Origin: Piscinibacter sp.
Lineage (GTDB): Bacteria; Pseudomonadota; Gammaproteobacteria; Burkholderiales; Burkholderiaceae_C
Length of the DNA stretch: 64,000 nt
NCBI GenBank assembly: GCA_017983795.1
Contig: JAGOAS010000006.1
Span: forward strand, 62,001 to 126,000
Reading direction: 5' to 3'
Positions 27,710 through 38,432 of this stretch are shown piece after piece. The notes under the pieces were generated by a model. The model saw only the letters and a list, made by a program, of their open reading frames with translations, did no database searches and was not told the DNA's origin. Position 1 is the first letter of the stretch. Each line of letters starts with the position of its first letter. Both the position numbers and the translations under genes were made by a program.

Positions 27710-28102
27710 TCACAGATTGGCAGCGGCCAGCTTCAAGGATGGTTTCTCATCGGCCTTGATGGGCCGCAATTCGCCGTCGATGGTGGCGCCCTGGTGCATC
27801 TCCAGCACCTCGTAGCGGACGTCGCCGGTGATCTGCGCCCGGGGCTGCAGCTCGAGCAGCGCGCTCGACTGGATCGGCCCGACCACCGTGCCGTTGACGA
27901 TCACGTGGCCCGCGATGACCTTGCCCGTGACCCGGGCTTTCTCGCTGATCACGAGGATGCTGTAGCCCTCGCCGGCGGCGATGACGTCGCCGACCACCTC
28001 GCCGTCGATGCGCAGGCCGTCGGCGAAACGCAGTTCACCGGTGATCACCGTGCCTTCGCCGATCAGGGTGCGAATCGGCGGCTGCTTCTGCTTTCCGAAC
28101 AT
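27710..28102 (-). CDS. Bactofilin (polymer-forming cytoskeletal protein)
   Basis: The 130-residue protein is a bactofilin (DUF583/CcmA). Repeated short beta strands are visible, with glycines every six residues or so ([48 protein letters not shown]), predicting the right-handed beta helix that polymerises without nucleotide. It begins [13 protein letters not shown] with GGAGAG upstream. It lies between erpA and a DUF6776 gene on the same strand, an arrangement typical for Burkholderiales. It probably scaffolds wall or membrane machinery; the specific partner is unknown. Confidence 0.92.
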   Translation of the reverse strand: MFGKQKQPPIRTLIGEGTVITGELRFADGLRIDGEVVGDVIAAGEGYSILVISEKARVTGKVIAGHVIVNGTVVGPIQSSALLELQPRAQITGDVRYEVLEMHQGATIDGELRPIKADEKPSLKLAAANL

Positions 28103-28143
28103 GGGGTTCTCTCCTGGGCTCCGATGCAACGCGCGACTGCCAC

Positions 28144-28851
28144 TCACATCGGCACCGAGTGCGACGCAAGAACCGCGCCGCGGGCATCGGTGACCTTTAC
28201 CGTCACCGTCTTGATCACCGCCTGGGGCGGATGGTCGACCACCCCCTCCACGCGACGGTACTGCTTCACTTGCAGCGGCTGGACGCCGCCGGGTTGCGAC
28301 CAGGCCTTGCCGTCCAGCGTGCCCACCAGCGTCAGCTCGTAGCGGCCGCTGAACTCGGGGCGCGACTTGCCGGGCTGCAGGAGCAGCAGCTGGTAGCGCA
28401 GCTGGCGCTCGCTGGCCGCTTCCACCTGCAGGCCGCGAATGCTCAGCGCGGCCTCGCCGGTCGCGGCGGGCAGCAGCTTCTCGAAGAAGCCGAGGTCGTT
28501 CTTCAGCGCGAGGTTCTCGGCCTCGGTCTGGCGCAACTGCTGCGCCAGCTTCTCCTGCGCGGTGCGCTCCGTCTTGAGCAGGCTGTCGGCCGTGTTGGCG
28601 ATGGACAGCGCCTTCTCGCGCTCCTCGCGCAACTGCGCAACCTCGACGCGCAGCTTGGACAGTTCCTCCTTGGCGGCGCTGTCCAGGCCGGCCAGGCCCT
28701 TGCCGGTCTCGAAGGCCCACATCGCCAGCGCCGCGGAAAACCCGAACACCAGCGCCGCCACCGCCCAGCGCAAGGGCCACGGCAGGTGGCTGCGCACGAT
28801 CATGCGCGGGGCGCTGACCGACAGGCGACGTCGCAGAAGTTTCCAACGCAT
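28144..28851 (-). CDS. DUF6776-type membrane-anchored coiled-coil protein
   Basis: A 235-residue protein of unknown function resembling the betaproteobacterial DUF6776 family. It has a basic N-terminus (MRWKLLRRRLSV) and one transmembrane helix at residues 28-47. A coiled coil of about 55 residues follows (heptads in AAKEELSKLRVEVAQLREER), then a C-terminal beta-rich domain containing LRYQLLLLQPGKSRPEFSGRYEL. The topology suggests a periplasmic domain. It stands upstream of the bactofilin in the same direction with a 41-bp gap, which hints at a shared envelope role. A protein with the same layout occurs at 47018-47707. Confidence 0.82.
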   Translation of the reverse strand: MRWKLLRRRLSVSAPRMIVRSHLPWPLRWAVAALVFGFSAALAMWAFETGKGLAGLDSAAKEELSKLRVEVAQLREEREKALSIANTADSLLKTERTAQEKLAQQLRQTEAENLALKNDLGFFEKLLPAATGEAALSIRGLQVEAASERQLRYQLLLLQPGKSRPEFSGRYELTLVGTLDGKAWSQPGGVQPLQVKQYRRVEGVVDHPPQAVIKTVTVKVTDARGAVLASHSVPM

Positions 28852-28888
28852 GTCGTCAGCTTCGTGTGGACTCGTAAGCGAGGGCCGG

Positions 28889-28918
28889 AAACGAAAGAGG
28901 CCGCGCAGTGGCGGCCTC
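28889..28918 (-). terminator. Rho-independent terminator of the rplM-rpsI operon
   Basis: Read on the minus strand, an 8-bp stem (GAGGCCGC, loop CACTGC, GCGGCCTC) is followed by TTTCGTTT. It begins 27 bases after the rpsI stop. This is the best classical terminator in the window. Confidence 0.88.
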
Positions 28919-28944
28919 GTTCGAGGATGGGCGCGTGAGCGACC

Positions 28945-29337
28945 TCAGCGCTTGCTGAACTGCTTCCGGCGACGGGCGCCGTGCAGGCCGACCTTCTTGC
29001 GCTCGACTTCGCGCGCGTCACGCGTCACGAAGCCGGCACGGCTCAGTTCGGGCTTGAGCGCCGCGTCGTAGTCGATCAGGGCGCGGGTGATGCCGTGGCG
29101 CACCGCGCCGGCCTGGCCGGACTCGCCGCCGCCGTGCACGTTCACCTTGACGTCGAAGGCCGCGTCGTTGGCGGTCAGCACCAGCGGCTGCTTGACGACC
29201 ATGATGGACGTCTGGCGGCCGAAATACTGCTCGACCGGGCGACCGTTGATCACGATCTGGCCGCTGCCCTTCTTGATGAAGACACGCGCCACCGAAGATT
29301 TGCGGCGGCCGGTGCCGTAGTTCCAATTTCCGATCAT
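28945..29337 (-). CDS. rpsI: 30S ribosomal protein S9
   Basis: The 130-residue S9 protein contains the conserved [15 protein letters not shown] near the start and [20 protein letters not shown]. It ends with the basic tail [16 protein letters not shown], whose last Lys-Arg reaches the decoding centre. Two adjacent starts exist, GTG 29340 and ATG 29337. The AGGAG is five bases from the ATG and too close to the GTG, so the ATG is chosen. It follows rplM by nine bases in the universal L13-S9 operon. Confidence 0.98.
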   Translation of the reverse strand: MIGNWNYGTGRRKSSVARVFIKKGSGQIVINGRPVEQYFGRQTSIMVVKQPLVLTANDAAFDVKVNVHGGGESGQAGAVRHGITRALIDYDAALKPELSRAGFVTRDAREVERKKVGLHGARRRKQFSKR

Positions 29338-29346
29338 CACCGCTCC

Positions 29347-29775
29347 TTAGATGTCCAGCTGCTTGGGCTGCTGGGCGGTGTGCGGATGCGTGGCACCGGC
29401 GTACACCTTCAGCTTCTTGACCATCGCGTAGCCGAGCGGGCCCTTGGGCAGCATGCCCTTGACCGCCTTCTCGAGCGCGCGCCCGGGATGCTTGGCCTGC
29501 ATGTCCTTGAACTTGGTGCCGTAGATGCCGCCCGGGAAACCGGAGTGGCGGTAGTACACCTTGTCGTTGGCCTTGTTGCCGGTGACGCGGATCTTGTCGG
29601 CGTTGACGACGACGATGAAGTCGCCGGTATCGACGTGAGGCGTGTAGATGGCCTTGTGCTTGCCGCGCAGGCGGAGGGCGACTTCACTGGCCACCCGTCC
29701 GAGGACCTTGTCGGTCGCGTCAATCACAAACCACTCATGCGTCACCTCGGCCGGCTTGGCGCTGAAGGTTTTCAT
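29347..29775 (-). CDS. rplM: 50S ribosomal protein L13
   Basis: L13 (142 residues) starts [20 protein letters not shown] and contains [30 protein letters not shown] and the C-terminal [17 protein letters not shown], all signatures of the family. It binds 23S rRNA early in 50S assembly. It is the first gene of the L13-S9 operon. The divergent upstream spacer of 277 bp to a GNAT gene carries an extended -10 candidate. Confidence 0.98.
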   Translation of the reverse strand: MKTFSAKPAEVTHEWFVIDATDKVLGRVASEVALRLRGKHKAIYTPHVDTGDFIVVVNADKIRVTGNKANDKVYYRHSGFPGGIYGTKFKDMQAKHPGRALEKAVKGMLPKGPLGYAMVKKLKVYAGATHPHTAQQPKQLDI

Positions 29776-29921
29776 GATTCGTGGAAGTTTCTGAGAAGCA
29801 GCACCCCAGGCCGGCCAAGGCTCCGCTTCTGTGGATGGCGGACTCTCGTTTCGGCAAAGCCACGCTCCATCGGCGATGGAAGGCAGCCTTTCCCGCGGGG
29901 CGCAAAGCGGAAAAGCCCGTG

Positions 29922-29930
29922 AGTCTAGCA
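29922..29930 (-). promoter_or_regulatory. Candidate extended -10 promoter for rplM-rpsI
   Basis: On the minus strand TGCTAGACT (extended -10, TGn plus TAGACT) lies about 147 bases upstream of the rplM start. The -35 region at 17-bp spacing is poor (TTCGGT). The rest of the 277-bp spacer to the GNAT gene shows no other gene or structured element. A TAGACT also precedes the rightward GNAT gene around 30019-30024. Confidence 0.35.
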
Positions 29931-30052
29931 GATTTGAGGCGCACACCGAAGCGGTGCATTCTCACGGACTGAATGCTCACTCCAGCCTGGTTGGACTGCA
30001 GCGTCTAGGAAGTTCGCTTAGACTGGGGTTAACCCTAGCCCAAGAGGCCCAG

Positions 30053-30769
30053 ATGAACCCCATCGACCAAGTCTCCGTCGATTCTGCCCAGGGCGCCGCC
30101 ACGACCGGCGCGACCGAAGCGCATACACCCCAGTGGAGCTGGGTTCCAATCCGCTCGCTCGGCCCCCGCCACCACGACAGGATCGTTGCCCACCTGCTGA
30201 GCCTGGAGGAGAGCGACCGCTACCTGCGTTTCGGCTATCCGGCCACGGACGCGCAGATCGCACGCTATGTCGACACGCTCGACTTCGACCAGGACGAAGT
30301 ATTCGGCGTCTTCAACCGCCGCCTCGAACTGATCGCCATGGCGCACCTGGCCCATCCGAACGCCCCGGCCGACCCCAAGCGCGGCGCGATGGCCGAGTTC
30401 GGCGTATCGGTGATCCGCAAGGCGCGCGGGCGCGGCTTCGGCGCACGTCTGTTCGAGCATTCGGTGCTGCATGCGCGCAACCGCGGCGTGCAGACGCTGT
30501 TCATCCACGCGCTGAGCGAGAACACCGCCATGCTGAAGATCGCCCGCAACGCCGGCGCGACCGTCGAGCGCGACGGCTCCGAGTCGGACGCGTGGCTGCG
30601 CCTGCCGCCCGACACCTTCGTCTCGCACGTCGAAGAAATGATGGGCGAACAGGCGGCCGAATTCGACTACCAGATCAAGCGCCACGCCAGCCAAGTGCAA
30701 CGCATTCTCGACACGATCTCGGAAGTCAAGGCTCACATTTCCAAGAGTCACCACATCGCGGGAGAGTGA
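30053..30769 (+). CDS. GNAT family N-acetyltransferase
   Basis: A 238-residue GNAT protein. The acetyl-CoA binding loop is visible as VSVIRKARGRGFGARLFEHS around residue 116, preceded by the strand GVFNRRLELIAMAHLA. The C-terminal part is helical (QAAEFDYQIKRHASQVQRIL) and may dimerise. The start at ATG 30053 follows an AAGAGG sequence. The acceptor substrate cannot be predicted. It is single, between rplM (divergent) and a DUF2726 gene. Proteins of this type next to rplM are common in related genomes as far as I recall. Confidence 0.82.
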   Translation: MNPIDQVSVDSAQGAATTGATEAHTPQWSWVPIRSLGPRHHDRIVAHLLSLEESDRYLRFGYPATDAQIARYVDTLDFDQDEVFGVFNRRLELIAMAHLAHPNAPADPKRGAMAEFGVSVIRKARGRGFGARLFEHSVLHARNRGVQTLFIHALSENTAMLKIARNAGATVERDGSESDAWLRLPPDTFVSHVEEMMGEQAAEFDYQIKRHASQVQRILDTISEVKAHISKSHHIAGE

Positions 30770-30912
30770 CGCGACGGCTCGCCGCGGCGCGTGTGCAGCC
30801 GCGGAGTTCGGGGGGTGATCGGCAGCGTTCGGCGAACGTAACTTCCGGTACATTGACGCTTCGCGCTCGACCTGCCCTGCCAGGTCCGTGAACCGACGAA
30901 CCGGACTTGGAC

Positions 30913-31695
30913 ATGCCGACCTCGACGTTGCTTGTTGTGCTGTCTGCCCTTGCAGGGGCAGCGGCAGCCACTGCGACCTGGGTGTGGTGGCTGCGACGGC
31001 CGCCCAAGCCCGTGCCGCTGCCCAGCGAATGGGCGCTGTCGGCACGGCCGGTGTTCTCCACCGACGAGCGGCGCGTCTATCGCCTGCTGCGCGAGGCGCT
31101 GCCGCATCACATCGTGCTGTCCAAGCTGCCGCTGGTGCGCTTCAGCCAGCCGGTGGATCCGTCGCGCGTGCGCTACTGGTACGACCTGCTCGGCGCCATC
31201 CACGTGACCTTCGCGGTGTGCAGCGCCAACGGCCGCGTGCTCGCCGCCATCGACCTCGACACCGACCGCGGCAACTCGCGCCGCGTGCTGCAGATCAAGC
31301 AGGCCGTGCTCGGCGCCTGCCGCGTGCGCTACCTGCGCTGCCCGGTCGAGAACCTGCCCTCGGTCGCCGAGCTGCAGCTGCTCGTGCCGCAGGCCGGTGC
31401 GAACGCACGCGGGCCCCAGGCCGCGACGGCGCCGACGCACTCGCTGCACCAGGCGCGCGACACGCTGGCCAGCACGGTGGCCAACCGCCGCGCCGAGCGC
31501 ACCGCACTGTGGCAGGACTCCTCGCTGTTCCAGGATTCCTTCTTCGCGCCCGACACGCGCAGCGAAGGCTCCGGCCAGAGCGAGTTCGGCACGCTGGGCC
31601 CCGGCAGCGGCCCGCGCAGCCGGCCCTCGCCGCTCGACGATGGCGACGACATCGGCGGCGTGGTGGTCGACAACCCGCGCTACTCGGTGCGCTAG
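30913..31695 (+). CDS. DUF2726-domain membrane-anchored protein
   Basis: A 260-residue protein with one N-terminal transmembrane segment (residues 3-27, STLLVVLSALAGAAAATATW) and a DUF2726-like domain at about residues 45-165. The domain shows FSTDERRVYRLLREALPHHI, KLPLVRFSQ and FAVCSANGRVLAAIDLD, and ends around AELQLLVP. DUF2726 is related to restriction-endonuclease-like folds. The LAAIDLD...RRVLQIKQAVL part resembles the usual D-x(n)-K core, but activity is unproven. The C-terminal 90 residues are Ser/Gly-rich and probably disordered. An in-frame TTG lies two codons upstream; the ATG is preferred. The 143-bp spacer before it holds the palindrome GTTCGGCGAAC at 30827-30837. Confidence 0.75.
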   Translation: MPTSTLLVVLSALAGAAAATATWVWWLRRPPKPVPLPSEWALSARPVFSTDERRVYRLLREALPHHIVLSKLPLVRFSQPVDPSRVRYWYDLLGAIHVTFAVCSANGRVLAAIDLDTDRGNSRRVLQIKQAVLGACRVRYLRCPVENLPSVAELQLLVPQAGANARGPQAATAPTHSLHQARDTLASTVANRRAERTALWQDSSLFQDSFFAPDTRSEGSGQSEFGTLGPGSGPRSRPSPLDDGDDIGGVVVDNPRYSVR

Positions 31696-31731
31696 AGCCT
31701 GTTCACACAGCACCGCGCGTAGGATGCGGCC

Positions 31732-32796
31732 ATGCCGCCGCATCGCCCCGACACCACCGACCGCCCGCAAGACGCCCCGTATGCGGGGCTCACGCCCGAA
31801 GTCGTGCTCGACGCGCTCGACGCCGTCGGCCTGCGCGGCGACGGCCGGCTGATCCAGCTGAATTCCTACGAGAACCGCGTCTTCCAGGTATTCCTCGAAG
31901 ACTCGCGCGTCGTCGTCGCCAAGTTCTATCGCCCGGCACGCTGGAGCGATGCGCAGATCCTCGAGGAACATGCGTTCGCTGCGGAGCTCGAAACACACGA
32001 GGTGCCGCTGGCCGCGCCCTGGCCCTTGAATGTCGACGCGCGTTCGCTGCACGCCGAGCGCCTGACGAGCCTGGGCACGACGCTGGCGTCTTTCGCCACC
32101 GAGGCCGGCCCGTACCGTTTCGCGGTCACCGAGCGCAAGGCCGGGCGTGCGCCGGAGGTCGAGAACCCCGAGGTGCTGGAGTGGATCGGCCGCTTCATCG
32201 GCCGCATCCACGCCGTGGGCGCGGCGGGCCGCTTCGCACACCGCCTCACGCTGAGCCCCGCCAGCCTCGGCCACGAGCCGCGCGGCTGGCTGCTCGCGCA
32301 CGACATCGTGCCGCCCGATGCGCTGCCGGCCTGGCGCGGCATGGTCGATGCCGCGCTCGAACGCGTAGCCGCCGCCTTCGCGCAAGCCGGCGCGCTGCAC
32401 ACGCTGCGCCTGCACGGCGACTGCCACCTCGGCAACATCCTCTGGACGGCCGCCGGCCCGCACTTCGTCGACCTCGACGACGCGCTCACCGGCCCGGCCG
32501 TGCAGGACTTGTGGATGCTGCTGTCGGGCAACCGCGCCGAGCGCCAGCGCCAGCTCGGCGCAGTGCTCGACGGCTACGAGCAGTTCATGGATTTCGATCG
32601 CCGCGAGCTGGCCTTGATCGAGCCGCTGCGCACGCTGCGCATCGTGCACCACAGCGCCTGGATCGCACGGCGCTGGAAGGACCCGGCCTTCCCCATCGCC
32701 TTCCCCTGGTTCGAAAGCCCGGTCTACTGGACCGAGCAGGCCACGCGGCTGCGTGACCAGCTCGAAGCGATGGACGAGGCGTCGCTGATCGCCTGA
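31732..32796 (+). CDS. srkA: Stress response kinase SrkA (YihE/RdoA family)
   Basis: A 354-residue aminoglycoside-phosphotransferase-fold Ser/Thr kinase of the SrkA group. In E. coli this kinase counters envelope-stress death. Key features are LIQLNSYENRVFQVFL near residue 40, the nucleotide lysine in VVAKFYRPARWSD, the catalytic loop LHGDCHLGNILW and the metal-binding FVDLDDALTGPAVQDLWM. The C-terminal AWIARRWKDPAFP...FPWF is typical. The stop is 13 bases from the convergent htpG stop. No ribosome site is obvious before the ATG. Confidence 0.92.
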   Translation: MPPHRPDTTDRPQDAPYAGLTPEVVLDALDAVGLRGDGRLIQLNSYENRVFQVFLEDSRVVVAKFYRPARWSDAQILEEHAFAAELETHEVPLAAPWPLNVDARSLHAERLTSLGTTLASFATEAGPYRFAVTERKAGRAPEVENPEVLEWIGRFIGRIHAVGAAGRFAHRLTLSPASLGHEPRGWLLAHDIVPPDALPAWRGMVDAALERVAAAFAQAGALHTLRLHGDCHLGNILWTAAGPHFVDLDDALTGPAVQDLWMLLSGNRAERQRQLGAVLDGYEQFMDFDRRELALIEPLRTLRIVHHSAWIARRWKDPAFPIAFPWFESPVYWTEQATRLRDQLEAMDEASLIA

Positions 32797-32809
32797 ACGC
32801 CGTTCGCGC

Positions 32810-34690
32810 TCAGCCCGCCAGCAGCGCGTTGACGCGCTTCACGTAGGCCGCCGGATCCTCCAGCGTGCCGCCCTCGGCGAGCATCGCCTGGTCGAAGAGG
32901 ATCTGCGCCAGATCGTCGAAGTGCGCGCTCGATTCGAGCCGCTTCACCAGCGCATGCTCGGCGTTCACCTCGAGGATGGGCTTGGCCTTGGGCGCCTCCT
33001 GCCCGGCCTGCTTGAGCATGCGCGCCAGGTGGCCGCTGATGTCGCCCTCGTCGACCACCAGGCAGGCCGGTGAATCGACCAGGCGCGTGGTGACGCGCAC
33101 GTCCTTGGCGCGATCCTTCAGCGCCTCCTTCAGGCGCTCGAGCACCGGCTTGAAGGACTCGGCGGCCTCTTCGGAGCGCTTCTTCTCGTCTTCGTCCTGC
33201 AGCTTGCCCAGATCGACCGCGCCCTTGGCCACGCTCTGCAGCGGCTTGCCGTCGAATTCGAACAGGTGCGCGAGCAGCCACTCGTCGACGCGGTCGACCA
33301 GCAGCAGCACCTCGATGCCCTTCTTGCGGAAGATCTCCAGCTGCGGGCTGCCCTTGGCGGCTGCGAGCGTTTCGGCGGTGACGACGTAGATCGCCTCCTG
33401 GCCTTCCTTCATGCGCTTCACATAGTCCGCCAGCGACACGCCTTCGTCGGCATGCGTCGATGCGAAGCGCAGCAGCTTCGCGAGCCGCTCCTGGTTGGCG
33501 TGGTCCTCGCCCAGGCCTTCCTTGAGCACCTGGCCGAAGTCGGCCCAGAACTTGGCGTACTTGTCGCGCTCGGCGGCGTCCTCGCTGTCGGCCAGCGATT
33601 CCAGCATGGAGAGCACGCGCTTGGTCGAGCCCTCGCGGATCGCCTTCACGTCGCGGCTTTCCTGCAGCAGCTCGCGGCTGACGTTCAGCGGCAGGTCGGC
33701 CGAATCGATCACGCCCTTCACGAAGCGCAGGTACACCGGCATCAGCGCCTCGGCGTCGTCCATGATGAAGACGCGCTTGACGTACAGCTTCACGCCGCCG
33801 CGCTTGTCGCGGTTCCACAGATCGAACGGCGCCTTGGCAGGGATGTAGAGCAGCTGCGTGTATTCGCTGCGCCCTTCGACGCGGTTGTGCGTGTAGGCCA
33901 GCGGCGCCTCGGTGTCGTAGCTGATCTGCTTGTAGAACTCGGTGTACTGCTCGGGCGTGACCTCGCTCTTGTTGCGCGTCCACAGCGCGGCCGCCTTGTT
34001 GACCGGCGCCCATTCATCCGTGAGCTTCTGCTTGCCGGCCTCGGCGTCCCACTCCTCCTTGCGCATGAGGATGGGCAGCGAGATGTGGTCGGAGTAGCGG
34101 CTGATGATGGAGCGCAGCTTCCAGCCGGAGAGAAACTCCTCCTCGCCCTCGCGCAGGTGCAGCGTCACGCTGGTGCCGCGCTCGGGCCGCGTGATGGCCT
34201 CGACCTCGAAGTCGCCGCTGCCGTCGCTGGCCCAGCGCACGCCCTCTTCCGGCTTCAGCCCGGCGCGGCGCGATTCGACGGTGATGCGATCGGCCACGAT
34301 GAAGCCGCTGTAGAAGCCCACGCCGAACTGGCCGATGAGCTGCGCGTCCTTCTTCTTGTCGCCTTCCAGCGCGGCCATGAACTCGCGCGTGCCGCTCTTG
34401 GCGATGGTGCCGAGGTTGGCCACCGCCTCGGGCTCCGACAGGCCGATGCCGTTGTCGGTGATGGTGATGGTCTTGGCCTCGGCATCGAAGGCCAGGCGCA
34501 CTTCGAGGTTGGGTGCGTCCTCGAACAGCTCAGGTGCGTCCAGCGCCTCGAAGCGCAGCTTGTCGCAGGCGTCCGAGGCGTTGGAGACCAGCTCGCGCAG
34601 GAAGATCTCCTTGTTGGAGTAGAGCGAATGCGTGACGAGGTGCAGGATCTGCTTGACCTCGGCCTGGAAGGAAAGCGTCTGTTTGCTCAT
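32810..34690 (-). CDS. htpG: Chaperone HtpG (bacterial Hsp90)
   Basis: The 626-residue HtpG has the GHKL ATPase domain ([52 protein letters not shown]). The middle domain has the catalytic arginine region [20 protein letters not shown], and a C-terminal dimerisation domain follows. Length and motifs are normal. The ATG at 34690 ([16 protein letters not shown]) is the family start. An upstream in-frame ATG would add 11 unrelated residues. The gene is a single unit between srkA and the pullulanase. Confidence 0.97.
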   Translation of the reverse strand: MSKQTLSFQAEVKQILHLVTHSLYSNKEIFLRELVSNASDACDKLRFEALDAPELFEDAPNLEVRLAFDAEAKTITITDNGIGLSEPEAVANLGTIAKSGTREFMAALEGDKKKDAQLIGQFGVGFYSGFIVADRITVESRRAGLKPEEGVRWASDGSGDFEVEAITRPERGTSVTLHLREGEEEFLSGWKLRSIISRYSDHISLPILMRKEEWDAEAGKQKLTDEWAPVNKAAALWTRNKSEVTPEQYTEFYKQISYDTEAPLAYTHNRVEGRSEYTQLLYIPAKAPFDLWNRDKRGGVKLYVKRVFIMDDAEALMPVYLRFVKGVIDSADLPLNVSRELLQESRDVKAIREGSTKRVLSMLESLADSEDAAERDKYAKFWADFGQVLKEGLGEDHANQERLAKLLRFASTHADEGVSLADYVKRMKEGQEAIYVVTAETLAAAKGSPQLEIFRKKGIEVLLLVDRVDEWLLAHLFEFDGKPLQSVAKGAVDLGKLQDEDEKKRSEEAAESFKPVLERLKEALKDRAKDVRVTTRLVDSPACLVVDEGDISGHLARMLKQAGQEAPKAKPILEVNAEHALVKRLESSAHFDDLAQILFDQAMLAEGGTLEDPAAYVKRVNALLAG

Positions 34691-34773
34691 GATCTTGAAA
34701 GAGTGCGAAGCCCGCCGGTCCACCCGCCGGAGCGGTGGATTGTGAGGGCGTCGCAGGCACTTTCAAGATCGGT

Positions 34774-37700
34774 TCAGTCGAGCACGTAGACCACCGCGCT
34801 GCGCGGCGGGATCACGAAGCGGCCGCTGGCCGGCTCGTAACTCGCGTCGTTGGCCGGGCGGCGGTCGGCACCGGCCCCATGCACCGGGTGCAGCCGCCAG
34901 GCCTTGCCCTTGTCGGCATCGAGCACCAGCGCCTGCGGCTGCTTGTCGACGTTGACGAAGTACAAGAGCTCGCGGAAATTGGCGCCGCGGTAGCCGTTGC
35001 CGTCCAGATGGCCCGCCAACACGGTCGGCACCTGGGCCGAGCCGGTATTGCGGAAGGCCAGCCGCGCCTTCACGTCCTCGGCCGTGCGCAGCCGGAACAG
35101 CGTCGAGCTGGCGCGTATCGCCAGCAGGTCGCGGAAGGCATCGCGCGTCCAGCCGATCTCGCCGGCGCCCGGTTTGATCTGCGCATTCGCCAGCAGCGGC
35201 TTGATGAGCGCCCAGTTGTCGCCGTTGTCCGCCTGCGGCGGCGCGCCGACGCCGAAGTTGTTGTCGGCGTAGCTCCAGTCGAGGCGGTTGAACCAGTCGC
35301 CCGAGTTGTAGCTGTTGCGGTCCATCGACTTGCTGCGCAGCGTGTCGATGCCGGCGTGGTAGTAGGCGATGCCCTGGCTGAAGGCGTTGATGGCCGCGCC
35401 CAGCATCTGCACGCGCGCCCGGTCTTCCTTCGAGGTGGCGGTGGGCAGCTTGTAGGCGCTGATGTCGAACAGCGTCTGGTTGTCGTGGTTCTCCACGTAG
35501 TTCACCACCTCGGCCGGGCTGCTCACGTAGCCGGCCGGCTGGCCGTTGTAGTCGAGCTGATCGAGCCTCAGCGTCGCGTCCCAGTGCGTCGTCAGCGTGT
35601 AGTCGCGGATCGAACCCGCCAGGCCGACCTTGACCATGTCGGCCGACCACATCAGGTCGGTCTTGGTCTTGCCGGCGCCGCTGCCGTTGTCGTCGTACCA
35701 GAGGCCGTTGATGAGGCCCTGGTTGCGCACCAGGCTCTGCCCGCCGTCGAAGGGCCCGCCGCCGCGCACGTGGTCGCGCGCGCGGTCGCTGAAGGTGGCG
35801 ATGCCCGAGCCGTTGAGCGAGAGCTGCGAGGCCTGCACGAAGCGCGCGCCGTTGGCCACCTCGCCGAAATTCCAGCCTTCGCCGATCAGCTGCACCTCGC
35901 GGCCGGCGGCCTGGTCGACGCTCTTCTTCAACTGCTCCATCACCGCGCGCGGCTGATGCGCCATCAGGTCGAAGCGGAACGAGTCGATGCGGTACTGCGT
36001 CGCCCAGGTCGTCACCGAGTCGATCATCAGCTTGCCCATCATCAGGTTCTCGGTGGCGGTGTTCTCGCAGCAGGTCGAGCGTTCGATGCTGCCGCCGGCG
36101 TCGAGCCGGTGGTAGTAGCCCGGCACGATGCGGTCGAGCACCGCCTTGTCGCTCTGCCCCGAGGCCGAGGTGTGGTTGTAGACCACGTCCATGCCCACGC
36201 GCAGCCCGGCCTGGTGCAGCGCCATCACCATCTGGCGGAATTCGACGATGCGCTTCGCGCCGTCGGCCGCGTCGGAGGCATAACTGCCTTCCGGAGCGGT
36301 GTAATGGAACGGGTCGTAGCCCCAGTTGAAGCAGTCGGCATCGCGCAGCGGCGTGATCGCGGCCTGCTGCGCCTCGGCGTCGGGCGCGGCGTTCGGCACC
36401 GCGGGCGTGACGCAGCCGCTCTCGGGCACCGAGGCGATGTCGAACACCGGCAGCAGGTGCACGTCGGTCAGCCCGGTGCGCGCCAGCGAACGCAGGTGGA
36501 TCATGCCGTTCGAGTTGGCCCAGCCGAAGGCGCGGTATTTGCCGCGGTCGGCCAGCGGCACGCTGGCGTCGTTGATCGAGAAGTCGCGCACGTGCAATTC
36601 ATAGATCGACATGTCGGTCTGCGCGGCGATGCGCGGCGCGGCATGGCGCTCCCAGCCCGGCGGCTGCAGGCGGCGGTCGTCGAGATCGGCGATATAGCTG
36701 CGCTTCGAATCCGTCGTCAGGCTGATCGAATACGGATCGGTGACGAGGTTGCGCACCAGGCCCGTGCCGCGCACGAAGACGTCGACGGCGTAGCGGTAGT
36801 ACTGCCCGTCGACGCGCGATTCGCGCGCGCTCCAGATGCCGCTGTCGCGGTCGAAGCGCATCGCCTGCGCCTCGCGTGCCGCGCCCTCGCCGCGTTCGTA
36901 CACGCACAGCAGCACGCGCTGCGCCGTCGGCGCCCACAGCTTGAACTGCGCGGCGTTGCCCTCCACGCGCACGCCGAGGTGGCGCTCGCGCGCCGCGCCG
37001 GCGAACATCGCATCCAGCGCGCCGGGCAGCTGCGCGGTGGTGGCGTTCTGCACGCGCCCGGCCCCGTCCTCCTGCACCAGCACCAGCTGCGAGGCGATCA
37101 GCACACGCGCCAGCCGCTCGGCGTCGCGCCGCGAAGCCTGCAGCACCACGCCCGGGGCGATGAACTTGAAGCGCGTGGCGAGCTCCGCCGGCACGCTGCC
37201 CGTGAATACCTCGAGATCGATCGCCCCATCGGCGCCGCTCACCGCCGCGTCGAGCCTGGCGACGATCTGGCCGCGCGCCGAGTGGTAGAGCTTGAACGCA
37301 CCGCCGGCGCTCGCCTTCGGCCATTGCAGCAGGCGATCGCTGAGCCAGTAGGCGCGTGCATCGGTGCTCGAGGCCTGGCGCAGATCGGGCGCGCGGTAGA
37401 ACACCTGCGGCGTGTCCTGCACCAGCCAGATCTCGGCCACGCCGCCCGCGGCCGTGACGTTGGCGTAATCGACGCGGATATTGTTGGTCCAGCCGTCCTT
37501 GTTGCCGCTGCCGCCGTTCGGGTTGTCGGGCGTGCCGTGCACGATGAATTCGACGGCGCTGCGCGAGGCATCGTCCTTGGGGTTGAGCACCGGCAGATCG
37601 AACACCACCTCGTTGGCCGAGAGCGCCTGGTAGCCGGGCATGGAGGCGAAGCGCACCGGGTTGTCCCACACGTTGAGCGTCAGGCCGGGCAGGCGCGCGG

Positions 37701-38376
37701 CATCGATCCGGCTGGTGTCCCACAGGTGCAGGCCCCAGGGCGTGAAGTTGGCGTCGGAGCGCTGGTAATGGATGCGCAGCGTGTTCAGGTCCAGCGAGGC
37801 GAGCGCATCCGGGTTGCTGCGGTAGACCGTCGCATCGCCGGACTTCAGCCAGAGCTCGCCGCCATCGGCGAACTTCCAGAGCCGATCCAGGCCGACCGGG
37901 TCGCCATCGGCGCCGGGCTTGTGCACGATGAAGCCGAAACCGGTCGCGTCGCTGCGGAAGACCGCCGGGTCGATCAGCCAGTAGATACCGTAGGCATCGC
38001 TGCCCGCGGGCGGCAACGGGCTCCCCCAGCTGACGTTCGGATAGTCGGCCACATAGGCGTTCGCCGCATTCACCTGCCACACGTGCAGGCCGAAGTCGGC
38101 ATAGGCGGCGTCGGCGCGCTGGTAGTGAACCTTCACCGGGCCGCTGGGCGCGGGCGGTTCCGGTGCGGGCACCGCCGCGAGAATCGTGCTGGCGTTCTCG
38201 GCGTTGCAGACATCGAGGTTCGATGCGGGCCGCGATGCGGACAGCGCCTCTGCGCGCTCGTCGGCGGCCTGCGCGAGCGCATCGGCCGTCGTGCCGCCGC
38301 CCCCACCGCCGCAGGCCGCCAGCAACGCGGCCAGTGCGATCGAACAGCTTCCCAGAAGGCGGTGGACGAGGCGCAT
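34774..38376 (-). CDS. Pullulanase-type alpha-1,6-glucosidase lipoprotein (GH13)
   Basis: The 1200-residue secreted lipoprotein debranches alpha-glucans. The signal ends in the lipobox LLAAC, followed by six glycines. Two PUD-like carbohydrate-binding modules (each with a [20 protein letters not shown]-like segment) precede an N-terminal Ig-like domain ([20 protein letters not shown]). The GH13 barrel has [18 protein letters not shown] (nucleophile Asp), [10 protein letters not shown] (acid/base Glu) and [13 protein letters not shown]-terminal DUF3372-type domain contains [19 protein letters not shown] is found upstream of the start. It is divergent from an alpha-amylase lipoprotein, so the pair probably breaks down starch or glycogen at the outer membrane. 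Confidence 0.93.
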   Translation of the reverse strand: MRLVHRLLGSCSIALAALLAACGGGGGGTTADALAQAADERAEALSASRPASNLDVCNAENASTILAAVPAPEPPAPSGPVKVHYQRADAAYADFGLHVWQVNAANAYVADYPNVSWGSPLPPAGSDAYGIYWLIDPAVFRSDATGFGFIVHKPGADGDPVGLDRLWKFADGGELWLKSGDATVYRSNPDALASLDLNTLRIHYQRSDANFTPWGLHLWDTSRIDAARLPGLTLNVWDNPVRFASMPGYQALSANEVVFDLPVLNPKDDASRSAVEFIVHGTPDNPNGGSGNKDGWTNNIRVDYANVTAAGGVAEIWLVQDTPQVFYRAPDLRQASSTDARAYWLSDRLLQWPKASAGGAFKLYHSARGQIVARLDAAVSGADGAIDLEVFTGSVPAELATRFKFIAPGVVLQASRRDAERLARVLIASQLVLVQEDGAGRVQNATTAQLPGALDAMFAGAARERHLGVRVEGNAAQFKLWAPTAQRVLLCVYERGEGAAREAQAMRFDRDSGIWSARESRVDGQYYRYAVDVFVRGTGLVRNLVTDPYSISLTTDSKRSYIADLDDRRLQPPGWERHAAPRIAAQTDMSIYELHVRDFSINDASVPLADRGKYRAFGWANSNGMIHLRSLARTGLTDVHLLPVFDIASVPESGCVTPAVPNAAPDAEAQQAAITPLRDADCFNWGYDPFHYTAPEGSYASDAADGAKRIVEFRQMVMALHQAGLRVGMDVVYNHTSASGQSDKAVLDRIVPGYYHRLDAGGSIERSTCCENTATENLMMGKLMIDSVTTWATQYRIDSFRFDLMAHQPRAVMEQLKKSVDQAAGREVQLIGEGWNFGEVANGARFVQASQLSLNGSGIATFSDRARDHVRGGGPFDGGQSLVRNQGLINGLWYDDNGSGAGKTKTDLMWSADMVKVGLAGSIRDYTLTTHWDATLRLDQLDYNGQPAGYVSSPAEVVNYVENHDNQTLFDISAYKLPTATSKEDRARVQMLGAAINAFSQGIAYYHAGIDTLRSKSMDRNSYNSGDWFNRLDWSYADNNFGVGAPPQADNGDNWALIKPLLANAQIKPGAGEIGWTRDAFRDLLAIRASSTLFRLRTAEDVKARLAFRNTGSAQVPTVLAGHLDGNGYRGANFRELLYFVNVDKQPQALVLDADKGKAWRLHPVHGAGADRRPANDASYEPASGRFVIPPRSAVVYVLD

Positions 38377-38432
38377 CGCGGTCTCCTTCCCGGTCGGGCC
38401 GGTGGATGGGGAGGCCGATGCTATGGAGTCAA

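Noticed and set aside
38401-38420. Possible MalT box upstream of the pullulanase
   Set aside because: GGATGGGGAGG resembles the MalT consensus only loosely and in one copy. The TGTAGT dyads are a stronger signal.
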